From an uncultured Prevotella sp. (GTDB lineage: Bacteria; Bacteroidota; Bacteroidia; Bacteroidales; Bacteroidaceae), in contig OMZO01000004.1 of NCBI GenBank assembly GCA_900315525.1, forward strand, positions 62,001-126,000: 64,000 bases of DNA. The letters run 5' to 3'. Positions 8,061-16,463 of the stretch are shown piece by piece; the first letter of the stretch is position 1, and each line of letters opens with the position of its first letter. Under the pieces are notes generated by a model. It saw only the letters and a program-made list of their open reading frames with translations. It was not told the DNA's origin and made no database searches. A program made the translations under genes and the position numbers.

Positions 8061-10089
8061 CTTACTGGCCATCACGGTTCTACCCATTTTGGCCTGCGGA
8101 TGGTTTGACACACACAATTACTATCTGTTCAACGTCTATGACCAGACGGATTTCAAAGACCGTGTGGAAACAATCTGTGACAACAACTGGAAGATCTATC
8201 TCGGCATGAACGACGACGAGTGGTTCAGCTTCAGTTCTAAAAAGGAGGACATTATCAATGCTGCCCGTCAGAAAGGTGACGCCTTAATGGTCAGCTACGT
8301 GCAGAATCTTGATAAATACCTTGACTGCTCAAGAGATGTAAGCAGTGAAGTATGGGACTATCCTACCAAAGAACAGATTGCCAAACGCACCAAGGCCTTG
8401 CAGAACATCAGGGCTTACGCCCAGAGCAAACTGAAGACACGTCTGCGCTCGCAGCACGCCTTGCTCTTTATGCGTTGTAATATGCTGTTAGGCAACCATC
8501 AGGAAAATGTCAACTTCTGGGAGCAGACCGCCAGTCAATATATTGAGACCGTCTATAAGGAGATGATGCAGAATATCTATGCAGGCGCACTTTATAAGAC
8601 AGGACAGGAGATAAAAGCTGGAGAACTATTTGCTGAAATGGGGGACTACAACAGTCTGATGACGCAATACTACAAGAAACGTTCTTATTTCGCCATCCAA
8701 CGTGAATACCGTTTAAACCCTAACTCCAAGGTGCTACCTTTCCTATTAGAGGATTTCGTAAACAATGCCCAAGAAGCCGATGACCTTGCGAAGTCACAGA
8801 CAGGTGACTATTATGTTAATTTTGGCGGCAAGCTCTTTATCCGTGATCTCACCAAAGACGAGGTCAACCAGATGATTGCATTCTGTGGGGAAGTCGTCAG
8901 CGAAGGCAAGACAGAGACACCCGCGCTATGGCAAGGTGCTAAGGCCTGGTTGGAATATATGTTCGGCAACAAGCAACAGGCACTGGACGACATTACAAAG
9001 GCTGGACTCATGAAGGGAACCCAGCGTATGGAAGACAATATCCGAGCATTACGCATCTACATCGCATCGGCATTATCGCCCAAAAACACTGATTTTGACA
9101 ACTGGCTCGAACTCGAACTAAAGTGGCTGGACGAGAAAGGAAAGGATGGCGGCTTCTACCATAATGCCTTGGACCGCATTACCCATCAGGTACTCACGAA
9201 ACGATATGCAGACCGCCCGGAAACAGCCATCGCCCTTCTAAACATCATCCAGAGCTACCAATATAACGAATATATTGATACGATGAAAGTAGAGGGACTG
9301 GAGAAATACTTCTTCTACACCCTCAAGTCATCAGCCAAGAACGGGCTTGACAGATATCTGAAGAGCCACCTCGAGAAGAGAGAGTTTGAGCTGGAAGACC
9401 TTATTGGCACCAAATATATGCGTCTCTGCCAATGGGACAAGGCCATTGTGTGGCTAAAAGATATCCCCATCTCTTTCTATGAGAATCAAGGCTATGCAGT
9501 CTATGCTGCCAAACGACGCCACGACATTGGCCCTTGGATCAAACGTCAATGGCTGAGAAGTGATGAGACATACAGTAATACTCATTGGAAACTGAGCGCG
9601 AACCCGAAACTTTCCTTCGCTCAGGAGATGCAGCAGATGGAGGGAAAACTAAACGTGCTCTCTGGGGAGGACCTGAAAAAGCAGTACTACGAACTGGCTG
9701 TACGTTATGCACAAGCCAGTTACACAGGTGACTGTTGGTTCCTCATGCGCAATTACAAGAGTGTCATCGATACTGTTCGCGTGAACGAAGTAGATCTTGC
9801 CGCTAAAGCCTCTTCCTGCCTAAAGAAAGCTGGTGAGCCACGCGACTTCTTGCTGAAAGAGAAAGTGCTCTTTGCCAGAGCCTATTGTTACATGAATCCG
9901 AGTCCATGGTACACGGAGACGTGGAACGACGAGACTTACAAATATGACCGTCACCCAGATTCCGGTTCTGATTCCTATAAGGCTTTTGCCACTCTGGCAG
10001 CATTCGAGGAGAAGAATGCAGACAAAACAAGTGGCTACGTATCGAATTGCGACGAATATAACTTGTTCCTGCGAACATATAAACAATAG
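8038..10089 (+). CDS. Uncharacterised large lipoprotein, alpha-helical repeat type
   Basis: A 683-aa protein with a lipoprotein signal (ILAC, Cys20) followed by GWFDTHNYYLFNVYD. The rest is largely helical and rich in aromatic and charged residues, with irregular TPR-like stretches such as ALYKTGQEIKAGELFAEMGD. No enzymatic motif is visible. It begins inside the preceding lipoprotein gene, indicating translational coupling. Function unknown; an envelope protein working with the 7158 product is the most that can be said. Confidence 0.6.
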   Translation: MKRFIITNLLAITVLPILACGWFDTHNYYLFNVYDQTDFKDRVETICDNNWKIYLGMNDDEWFSFSSKKEDIINAARQKGDALMVSYVQNLDKYLDCSRDVSSEVWDYPTKEQIAKRTKALQNIRAYAQSKLKTRLRSQHALLFMRCNMLLGNHQENVNFWEQTASQYIETVYKEMMQNIYAGALYKTGQEIKAGELFAEMGDYNSLMTQYYKKRSYFAIQREYRLNPNSKVLPFLLEDFVNNAQEADDLAKSQTGDYYVNFGGKLFIRDLTKDEVNQMIAFCGEVVSEGKTETPALWQGAKAWLEYMFGNKQQALDDITKAGLMKGTQRMEDNIRALRIYIASALSPKNTDFDNWLELELKWLDEKGKDGGFYHNALDRITHQVLTKRYADRPETAIALLNIIQSYQYNEYIDTMKVEGLEKYFFYTLKSSAKNGLDRYLKSHLEKREFELEDLIGTKYMRLCQWDKAIVWLKDIPISFYENQGYAVYAAKRRHDIGPWIKRQWLRSDETYSNTHWKLSANPKLSFAQEMQQMEGKLNVLSGEDLKKQYYELAVRYAQASYTGDCWFLMRNYKSVIDTVRVNEVDLAAKASSCLKKAGEPRDFLLKEKVLFARAYCYMNPSPWYTETWNDETYKYDRHPDSGSDSYKAFATLAAFEEKNADKTSGYVSNCDEYNLFLRTYKQ

Positions 10090-10169
10090 CGTATTGTGCA
10101 AAACCTACTATTTTTCGCACATTTCGACTTTTTTTGCGTTTTTCTTGCACGTAATTAAAAAATATTGCG

Positions 10170-10177
10170 TACCTTTG
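10170..10177 (+). promoter_or_regulatory. -7 box for tRNA-Pro
   Basis: TACCTTTG, 12 nt before the first tRNA base. Confidence 0.65.
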
Positions 10178-10189
10178 CACCCGCAAAAT

Positions 10190-10262
10190 CGGGATGTAGC
10201 GCAGTTGGTAGCGCACTACGTTCGGGACGTAGGGGTCGGGCGTTCGAGTCGCCTCATCCCGA
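10190..10262 (+). tRNA. tRNA-Pro (anticodon CGG)
   Basis: The 73-nt sequence folds as a full cloverleaf. The acceptor stem is CGGGATG with CATCCCG and discriminator A. The D stem is GCGC/GCGC, the anticodon stem CTACG/CGTAG with loop TTCGGGA (anticodon CGG, G37), and the T arm GGGCG-TTCGAGT-CGCCT. CCA is not encoded. It has its own promoter and terminator. Confidence 0.95.
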
Positions 10263-10268
10263 CATAAA

Positions 10269-10302
10269 GCGACAAGGGAGATTTCTCCCCTGTCGCTTTT
10301 TT
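10269..10302 (+). terminator. Terminator after tRNA-Pro
   Basis: GCGACAAGGGAG pairs with CTCCCCTGTCGC (one mismatch) over a 4-nt loop, followed by TTTTTT. Confidence 0.85.
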
Positions 10303-10340
10303 CTTTATCAACGACTTTTTTCCTAACTAGGCAGCAAATA

Positions 10341-10399
10341 TTCCCACCTTGGGACCAAAATGTTCCCACCTTGGGAATGAAATGTTCCCACGGTGGGAA
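10341..10399 (+). repeat. Three palindromic 15-mers at an exact 22-bp period
   Basis: TTCCCACCTTGGGA(C), TTCCCACCTTGGGAA and TTCCCACGGTGGGAA start at 10341, 10363 and 10385. Each is an inverted repeat of TTCCCA/TGGGAA, and the spacers (ccaaaatg, tgaaatg) are similar. They lie between the tRNA terminator and the 3' end of the convergent aldo/keto reductase gene. Confidence 0.85.
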
Positions 10400-10443
10400 T
10401 GAAACTACACTAACCAGCAAACGCAGAAGAAGAACTTGGATAA

Positions 10444-11865
10444 TTATTGAGGTACCTCTGAAATGCCGTCAGGATTACGTTTCAGGTTCTCGATGAGTTC
10501 ACTGATCTTATGAAGTTCACGAGTGATGCGTATGCTTTGTGGGCAATGGGGCTCACACTGATGACAGCCGATACAATGGTCGGGCTGACGTTCGGGCGGC
10601 ACAATACGATCCAGACCAATAAGATACTGGCGACGGTGCTTGCGATATTCAGGATCCCCAATACCTACAGGCAATGACCCCTCATTCTTACATTTATTAT
10701 AATGTATGAAGATAGCCGGAATATCAATGCCATAAGGACAAGGCATACAATACTTGCAGTCATTACAAGGGATATTCTCCAGTCCGACGATCTTTTGGGC
10801 TATCTCCGTGTCCAGATAGCGCTGCTCCTTGTCTGTCAGAGGTACAAGCGGACAGTACGAAAGCAGATTATCCTTCAGATGCTCCATATAGGTCATACCA
10901 CTGAGAACTGTCAGCACACCCTCCGGCGTACCAGCATAGCGGAAAGCCCAGGAGGCCACGCTTTTCTCTGGAGCATGGCTCTTCAGCTCTGTGACCAGAT
11001 ATTGCGGGAGATTAGCCAATCGACCGCCGAGTAGTGGCTCCATGATAACTGCTGGAATGCCACGTTTCTGAAGTTCAGCATAGAGATAGCTGGCATCCAC
11101 ATTACGGCTATTGATCTCATTGGCATGATCCCAATCGAGATAGTTCAGTTCTATCTGCACAAAGTCCCAATGATACTGCTCATGAGTAGCTAGCACTTGA
11201 TCAAATACCGATTGCAGGCCATGAAACGAGAATCCAAGGTTACGGATACGCCCTGCCTCACGTTCCTTCAGCAGATAGTCCATCATCCCATTCTCAACAT
11301 ATCGGCCAATAAACTCATCGTAGTTACCACCGACACTATGGAGTAGATAATAGTCAATATAATCCACTTGCAACTCCTTCATCGAGTTGTGGTACATCTC
11401 AATAGCTTTCTCACGCTGCCAATAGTCGCGGTTGAAATTGGAGAGTTTGGTAGCAACAAAATACTCACTGCGCTTATGACGGCTAAGTGCAATGCCTGTA
11501 CAATGCTCCGACTTTCCCTGACAATACACGGGACTTGTATCGAAATAGTTCAGGCCGTGCTCGATGGCATAATCCACCTGCTTATTAATCATCTCCTGAT
11601 CAAACTCGTCGCTATTGTCCACTTTCGTCGGCAGTCGCATCATACCATAGCCCAATAACGACACCTTCTCCTTTGTCTTTGGATTCTCCCTATAGGTCAT
11701 CTTGCCTATGGGTGGTTCCACTTGATTCTTATATTCATCCGCAGCTTGTTGTTCTGCTTTATTAGCTTCCTTACAACCAGCCAACGCAGTTGCCGTTGCC
11801 ACCGTACCCGCACCGAAGAGCTTCAAGAACGTACGACGCGATATATTTTTGTCTTTCGAAGTCAT
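10444..11865 (-). CDS. Tat-signal aldo/keto reductase with C-terminal 4Fe-4S domain
   Basis: A 473-aa protein. The N-terminus has a twin-arginine motif (SRRTFLKLFGAG) followed by a hydrophobic stretch and a lipobox-like ALAGC, so it looks like a Tat-exported lipoprotein. The AKR barrel has FDTSPVY, ATKLSNF and YYLLHSV, corresponding to the catalytic Asp/Tyr/Lys/His set. The C-terminus has two ferredoxin motifs: CNDCKYCMPCPYGIDIP and CIGCHQCEPHCP. It ends the tatA-tatC-NapHG operon, so a role in a periplasmic electron chain is plausible. Substrate unknown. Confidence 0.85.
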   Translation of the reverse strand: MTSKDKNISRRTFLKLFGAGTVATATALAGCKEANKAEQQAADEYKNQVEPPIGKMTYRENPKTKEKVSLLGYGMMRLPTKVDNSDEFDQEMINKQVDYAIEHGLNYFDTSPVYCQGKSEHCTGIALSRHKRSEYFVATKLSNFNRDYWQREKAIEMYHNSMKELQVDYIDYYLLHSVGGNYDEFIGRYVENGMMDYLLKEREAGRIRNLGFSFHGLQSVFDQVLATHEQYHWDFVQIELNYLDWDHANEINSRNVDASYLYAELQKRGIPAVIMEPLLGGRLANLPQYLVTELKSHAPEKSVASWAFRYAGTPEGVLTVLSGMTYMEHLKDNLLSYCPLVPLTDKEQRYLDTEIAQKIVGLENIPCNDCKYCMPCPYGIDIPAIFIHYNKCKNEGSLPVGIGDPEYRKHRRQYLIGLDRIVPPERQPDHCIGCHQCEPHCPQSIRITRELHKISELIENLKRNPDGISEVPQ

Positions 11866-11895
11866 CTCTGTAAATTATAAACATTAAACCCTAAA

Positions 11896-13371
11896 CTAAA
11901 TCATCTTATGTACCTCATGTCCCTCAACATAAATAGCAGAGAAGGGGCGTGACGGGCATACGTACTCACAGGCACCGCAACCGATGCAGACATTCTCATT
12001 GACAACAGGAATCATCAACGACTCTTCATCCTCCAGATCAGAAGGTACCATCTCTATCGCTCCTGTAGGACAATGACGGGCACAGTTACCACAGGACACC
12101 CCGTCGGTAAGCGGAATACAATTTTTCTTAATCCAAACGGCATGACCAATCTGAATCGACGACTTCTCTATCTCGTCAAGCGGCTTGATGGCACCAGCAG
12201 GACACACATCGGAACAGCGCGTACATTCAGGGCGGCAGTAACCTTTCTCATACGACATAGTAGGCTGCATCAGATGCATCAGGTCTGTGGAAGGACGAAG
12301 TACCTGATTCGGGCATTCAGACACACAAAGCTGACAGCCAGTACAGCGTTTTGACAGATTTGAAGCCGAGAGAGAGCCTGGAGGTGTCAAGGGTGTTTGG
12401 CGAGCGGGAGCTATCTTATCCTCTATTTCTGCCATACCACCATCCATCAATTTTTCCTTCTTCTGGGCCATCACAGCCGTCGAGGCAAGGGCTGTTGCAA
12501 GTAGGAAAGAGCGTTTCGAGGTATCCACAGAACCTGAAGCACTTTTCTTAACGGAACTGATTGAATGGCCAGTGTATCTCAGTGCCCCGAACTTGCAACT
12601 ATCTATACAATTACCACAGACTACGCAACGGCTATAATCGACACTGTGAGTCTTGAAGTCAATACAGGCAGCCTTACAGTTCTTGGAGCAAAGCGAACAA
12701 TTCTTGCACTTATCTACGTCGAAACGGATTTTCAACCAAGAGAAACGCGCGAAGAAGGAGAGCACCGTTCCCACAGGACAGATAGTATTACAATAGGTAC
12801 GGCCACCGCGCCAAGCCAGGACAAAGAGCGCCACCAGCGTTACTGCTGCAATCACAAACACCGGCAAGGAGCGCATCCAGGTGTCCACACTATAAAAAGC
12901 GTAGCTATCCATTCTTTCCGCAACTAAAGCCAGCAGATTGTTTGCCATCTTCCATACGGGCTGGAAGATCATAGTGGCAATACGTCCATAGGCGCTATAA
13001 GGTGCTAAGAGTTGAAAAAGAGAACCGATACCAGCCACTCCTGCAATGATAAATACAACAAAAACCGGATAGCGTAACCACTTGACCTCACCAGAATAGC
13101 TGTACTTGTTCTTCTTCCGTCGGAAACGGGCCAGAAGATCTTGGAAAATGCCCAACGGGCAAATGACAGAACAGTAGATTCGACCAAAGACGAGCGTTAG
13201 CACAATCAGTGAAACGACAACCACCAGATTGAGTGCCATGACAGCGGGCAGGAACTGAATCTTGGCAAGCCAGCCAAGCCACGTGTGAAGTGTCCCTGTG
13301 AAGTCTAGGAACAGCAGTGTAATAAGTATAAAAACCACTGCAGCAAGGATTGATCTTATTTTCCTTAGCAT
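11896..13371 (-). CDS. NapH-NapG-like polyferredoxin fusion with internal Tat-like signal
   Basis: A 491-aa protein. Residues 1-210 form a NapH-like membrane domain with about four to five helices and the two hallmark CX3CP motifs (YCSVICP at 66-72, YCNTICP at 193-199). Residues 222-260 hold ferredoxin cysteines (CKNCSLCSKNC, CVVCGNCIDSC). Residues 285-302 (SKRSFLLATALASTAVMA) look like a Tat signal with Lys-Arg, placed inside the protein. Residues 343-475 hold four more cluster motifs as in NapG. NapGH passes quinol electrons to periplasmic acceptors. Here the fusion lies between tatC and a Tat-exported reductase. Confidence 0.8.
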   Translation of the reverse strand: MLRKIRSILAAVVFILITLLFLDFTGTLHTWLGWLAKIQFLPAVMALNLVVVVSLIVLTLVFGRIYCSVICPLGIFQDLLARFRRKKNKYSYSGEVKWLRYPVFVVFIIAGVAGIGSLFQLLAPYSAYGRIATMIFQPVWKMANNLLALVAERMDSYAFYSVDTWMRSLPVFVIAAVTLVALFVLAWRGGRTYCNTICPVGTVLSFFARFSWLKIRFDVDKCKNCSLCSKNCKAACIDFKTHSVDYSRCVVCGNCIDSCKFGALRYTGHSISSVKKSASGSVDTSKRSFLLATALASTAVMAQKKEKLMDGGMAEIEDKIAPARQTPLTPPGSLSASNLSKRCTGCQLCVSECPNQVLRPSTDLMHLMQPTMSYEKGYCRPECTRCSDVCPAGAIKPLDEIEKSSIQIGHAVWIKKNCIPLTDGVSCGNCARHCPTGAIEMVPSDLEDEESLMIPVVNENVCIGCGACEYVCPSRPFSAIYVEGHEVHKMI

Positions 13372-13389
13372 AGTCTATAAAAGTATTGT

Positions 13390-14157
13390 TTAGTTAGTTA
13401 TTCTTACTATCCAAATGCTCATCTCGTAGAGCAGCCATATTGGCAGTGCAACCAGGAACAGTGTAAAGGCATCAGTCGTCGGCGTAATGATAGCGGCGAC
13501 TATTAAGATGACCACTACAGCATGCCGCCGCCATTGGCTCATGATTGGTGCCGTAACCAACCCCATCTTACCAAGCAGCCAACATACGACAGGCAGTTCA
13601 AAGACGATTCCCATCACAAAGTTCATCATCAGCAATGTGTCGATATATGACTGAATGGTAAGCATGTTCGCCACATCGGGGCTCACCTGATAAGTTCCCA
13701 GAAACTTCACCGTCAGAGGGAAGATGAGCAGATAGTTCAGCAAAGTCCCCATCATGAACATCATGTAACCGCTACCTACAAGTAGCGTAGCGTAACGCCG
13801 TTCATGGTCATAGAGTGCTGGTGAGACAAAGCGGAATAGTTGATAGAGGATATAAGGCAAAGCTACCAACACGCCGGCATACAGCGCTGTCCTCAGATGT
13901 ATCATAAACTGCTCCGTCAATCCCGTATTCATCAGATTGATGCAAAATGGCTCTACTCCCATCACTCGGTAGGTAATAAAGTCACTGGAACGGGGTGCCA
14001 GCACCACAGCAAAAAGCTCTTCCTTCAAGCAGAACGCAGCCACCGCTGCTATTGCCGTGATGACAAGAATCCGGATGAGTACTGCACGAAGTTCGTCGAG
14101 ATGATCCCAGAACGTAAGCGTCACTTCCTGTTCTGACGGCTTATCGGCTTCACTCAT
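13390..14157 (-). CDS. tatC: Sec-independent translocase subunit TatC
   Basis: About 255 aa, six membrane helices. It is the receptor subunit for twin-arginine signal peptides. Typical features are [16 protein letters not shown] at the first helix and [15 protein letters not shown], followed by four further helices. A start at 14157 (MSEADKP) overlaps the tatA stop by 8 bp; an in-frame ATG at 14181 is possible but gives a 32-bp overlap. Two likely clients lie directly downstream in the same operon. Confidence 0.93.
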   Translation of the reverse strand: MSEADKPSEQEVTLTFWDHLDELRAVLIRILVITAIAAVAAFCLKEELFAVVLAPRSSDFITYRVMGVEPFCINLMNTGLTEQFMIHLRTALYAGVLVALPYILYQLFRFVSPALYDHERRYATLLVGSGYMMFMMGTLLNYLLIFPLTVKFLGTYQVSPDVANMLTIQSYIDTLLMMNFVMGIVFELPVVCWLLGKMGLVTAPIMSQWRRHAVVVILIVAAIITPTTDAFTLFLVALPIWLLYEMSIWIVRITN

Positions 14158-14326
14158 CTTTCTTTTCCTGTTTCTCTTCAACTTCAGTCACCTCATTCAT
14201 CCCTTCCTTGAAGCTCTTGACGCCTTTACCCAATCCCTTCATCAGTTCAGGAATTTTCTTGCCGCCGAAGAGCAACAGAAAAATCAATGCGATAACGAGT
14301 ATCTCTTGCATTCCAAGTCCAAACAT
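14150..14326 (-). CDS. tatA: Twin-arginine translocase subunit TatA
   Basis: A 58-aa protein with one N-terminal helix ([18 protein letters not shown]), the FGGKKIPEL hinge and an amphipathic [15 protein letters not shown] helix, ending in a charged tail. It forms the Tat pore with TatC. I choose ATG 14326 because the promoter box lies at 14353-14360, inside any longer reading. No separate tatB is seen, so TatA probably serves both roles. Confidence 0.93.
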   Translation of the reverse strand: MFGLGMQEILVIALIFLLLFGGKKIPELMKGLGKGVKSFKEGMNEVTEVEEKQEKKDE

Positions 14327-14352
14327 TTTTATCCAGTTTTTAGTTCTGACTG

Positions 14353-14360
14353 CAAATATA
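14353..14360 (-). promoter_or_regulatory. -7 box for the tatAC-redox operon
   Basis: TATATTTG on the minus strand, 26 nt before the tatA start. Confidence 0.6.
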
Positions 14361-14412
14361 CGAAATATTCTTGAATAAAGACGTTTACGCCCAAAATATT
14401 TCAAAAAAATAA

Positions 14413-15114
14413 CTAATATTCCACGTATGGCGTAAGGCGGGCAATGGCTTCAGGAGGGAAATCTTTTGAGAGTCGCAGATCGTCGAGAGAGTGAATAGGA
14501 CCATGCAGACGTCTGTAATCAAGGATTGCTTTTGCCTGGAAATAGTTAATATAAGGATGACGCTTGAGTGCTGCAAGCGGCAATTGATTGATATTCAGTT
14601 TTTCAGGACAGGCATTCTCGACAACAAAATAATCTTTGGCATCGAGGGGGAAACCTTCTATTTCGTCTAGCTGATCCACGCTGACATAGCCTCCCAAACG
14701 CTCACCATACCATATGACCTTACGTGCGAAATACGGTCCGATGCCTGGAACTGTCACAAGTGCAGTCGAGTCTGCAGTGTTTAGCACCAAATGTTCACCA
14801 TTGTGTAACTTCGACTGATAATGGGCCATGACAGAATCTCCTTTTTGAGAATTCCTGAGCGACACACCCCGTCTGAAGGCGGTATCACGATAGACAACCT
14901 TGGTCTTTACATAAACCGTCCTCACTTTCTCTTGATAACGACGAGCCGTATCACGGTGAACCTCTTTACGTAGAGTATCTACCGGCATAAGACCATTCGT
15001 TTCCTCCTCACCTCCAGTGAGAAAGATGACACCCATGGCGATGACAATCACACAGAGGAGCGTCAGAATAACCTTACGGTCAGACTTCTGGAGATAGAAA
15101 AACTCTCGAATCAT
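14413..15114 (-). CDS. Helix-hairpin-helix (ComEA-like) membrane-anchored protein
   Basis: A 233-aa protein. One membrane helix lies at about residues 14-34 ([18 protein letters not shown]). The C-terminal half has two HhH regions: [18 protein letters not shown] and a second at [19 protein letters not shown]...AKAILDYRR. Such domains bind DNA without sequence specificity, as in ComEA. The start at 15114 overlaps the stop of the NSS transporter as ATGA, so it is translationally coupled to it. DNA uptake or repair is possible but not shown. Confidence 0.75.
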   Translation of the reverse strand: MIREFFYLQKSDRKVILTLLCVIVIAMGVIFLTGGEEETNGLMPVDTLRKEVHRDTARRYQEKVRTVYVKTKVVYRDTAFRRGVSLRNSQKGDSVMAHYQSKLHNGEHLVLNTADSTALVTVPGIGPYFARKVIWYGERLGGYVSVDQLDEIEGFPLDAKDYFVVENACPEKLNINQLPLAALKRHPYINYFQAKAILDYRRLHGPIHSLDDLRLSKDFPPEAIARLTPYVEY

Positions 15115-16463
15115 AATATACCAAACTGATGAAGGAAGATCAGTAGGATACAGAGTGGCACAATATAACGAACAGAAAATAGCCAAGCCTTGAAAAACGA
15201 CTCTTTAAGCACACCACCATTCGTAAACTCATCATGAGTCACCTGTTGGCTGACAAACCAGCCAGTCATAATGCTGGTCAAGAATGCACCTGCAGGCAAC
15301 ATCAGCTGAGCAGTCAGGAAATCACAGAAATCCATCAGCGACATGCCAAAGAGCTGAAGCCCTCGGCAAGTGCCTACCGAAAGCGAACAGAACACAGCTA
15401 TCACCATACAGACAATGGTAAGTATCCAAGTAGCACGCTGTCGGGGAAGTTTCAGCTCCTCATGAAAGAAAGCAGTTCCTATTTCATGCATGGATATCGT
15501 AGAAGTCAGAGCAGCAAAGACCAGCAACGCATAAAACAGGATACCAATGATATACCCTAATACAGGCATCCCTCCAAAAGCCTGCTGAAACACATTAGGC
15601 AAAGTAATGAAGATCAGTGAAGGGCCGCTATCGGGCTGGATTCCCACAGAAAAGGCAGCAGGGAAAATCATAAGCCCAGCGAGGATGGCAATGGCGGAAT
15701 CCAACAATGCTATCTGAGTGGCAGATTTCAACAAATTGGTATCGCTCTTGAAATAAGAGGCATAGGTACAGAGACAGGCAGTACCAAGACTAAGCGAGAA
15801 AAACGCCTGTCCTAATGCCTCAAGGAAGACATTCGTACTAACTTTTGAGAAGTCAGGCTTCAACAAAAATTCTATACCGGCACCAGCCCCCGGTAACAGA
15901 CAAGAAGCCACCACTAAAACCACTAATAGCAATAAAAGCAAAGGCATCAACAACTTCGAGGCTCTCTCAATCCCTTCGTTCACGCCACGTGAAACGACAA
16001 AGTGGGTTATCAACACAAAAGCTATAGCCCACAGACAAGGCCTGACTGGATCTTCAGAAAACGACTTGAAGTAACCAACCACATAAGCAGCATCGCCATT
16101 TAACTGTCCAGCAAGAGACGCATACAGATACTGAAGACACCAACCCGCCACTACAGCATAGAAGCCAAGGATAATGGTAGAAGTCAAGATGCCCAGATAA
16201 CCTATAAATCGCCATCTGGGGCCTGCAATACTACCATAAGCCTTTGCTGAATTCGACTGTGCACGCCGTCCAATAATAAACTCGCTCACCATACCTGGAA
16301 TACCCAGCAAGATGACACAAGCGAAATATACAAGAATGAAAGCTGCACCGCCATTCTGCCCCGTCATGAAGGGGAAGCGCCAGATATTGCCTAGGCCAAC
16401 AGCAGACCCTGCTGTCGCAAGCACAATGGCCAACTTACTGCCAAAAGTACTCCGTTTCTCCAT
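15111..16463 (-). CDS. Sodium-dependent transporter, NSS/SNF family (copy 2)
   Basis: A 450-aa membrane protein of the neurotransmitter:sodium symporter family (LeuT fold). The first helix has the family motif GSAVGLGNIWRFPFMTGQNGG. It carries about eleven to twelve helices and ends immediately after its last one. It lies 0 nt from the paralogue upstream, so the two are a tandem duplication. Substrate is probably an amino acid, by family. Confidence 0.9.
   Translation of the reverse strand: MEKRSTFGSKLAIVLATAGSAVGLGNIWRFPFMTGQNGGAAFILVYFACVILLGIPGMVSEFIIGRRAQSNSAKAYGSIAGPRWRFIGYLGILTSTIILGFYAVVAGWCLQYLYASLAGQLNGDAAYVVGYFKSFSEDPVRPCLWAIAFVLITHFVVSRGVNEGIERASKLLMPLLLLLLVVLVVASCLLPGAGAGIEFLLKPDFSKVSTNVFLEALGQAFFSLSLGTACLCTYASYFKSDTNLLKSATQIALLDSAIAILAGLMIFPAAFSVGIQPDSGPSLIFITLPNVFQQAFGGMPVLGYIIGILFYALLVFAALTSTISMHEIGTAFFHEELKLPRQRATWILTIVCMVIAVFCSLSVGTCRGLQLFGMSLMDFCDFLTAQLMLPAGAFLTSIMTGWFVSQQVTHDEFTNGGVLKESFFKAWLFSVRYIVPLCILLIFLHQFGIL

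Noticed and set aside
10190..10262. tRNA-Pro as an integration site for a genomic island
   Set aside because: No integrase, and no second copy of the tRNA 3' end was noticed downstream.
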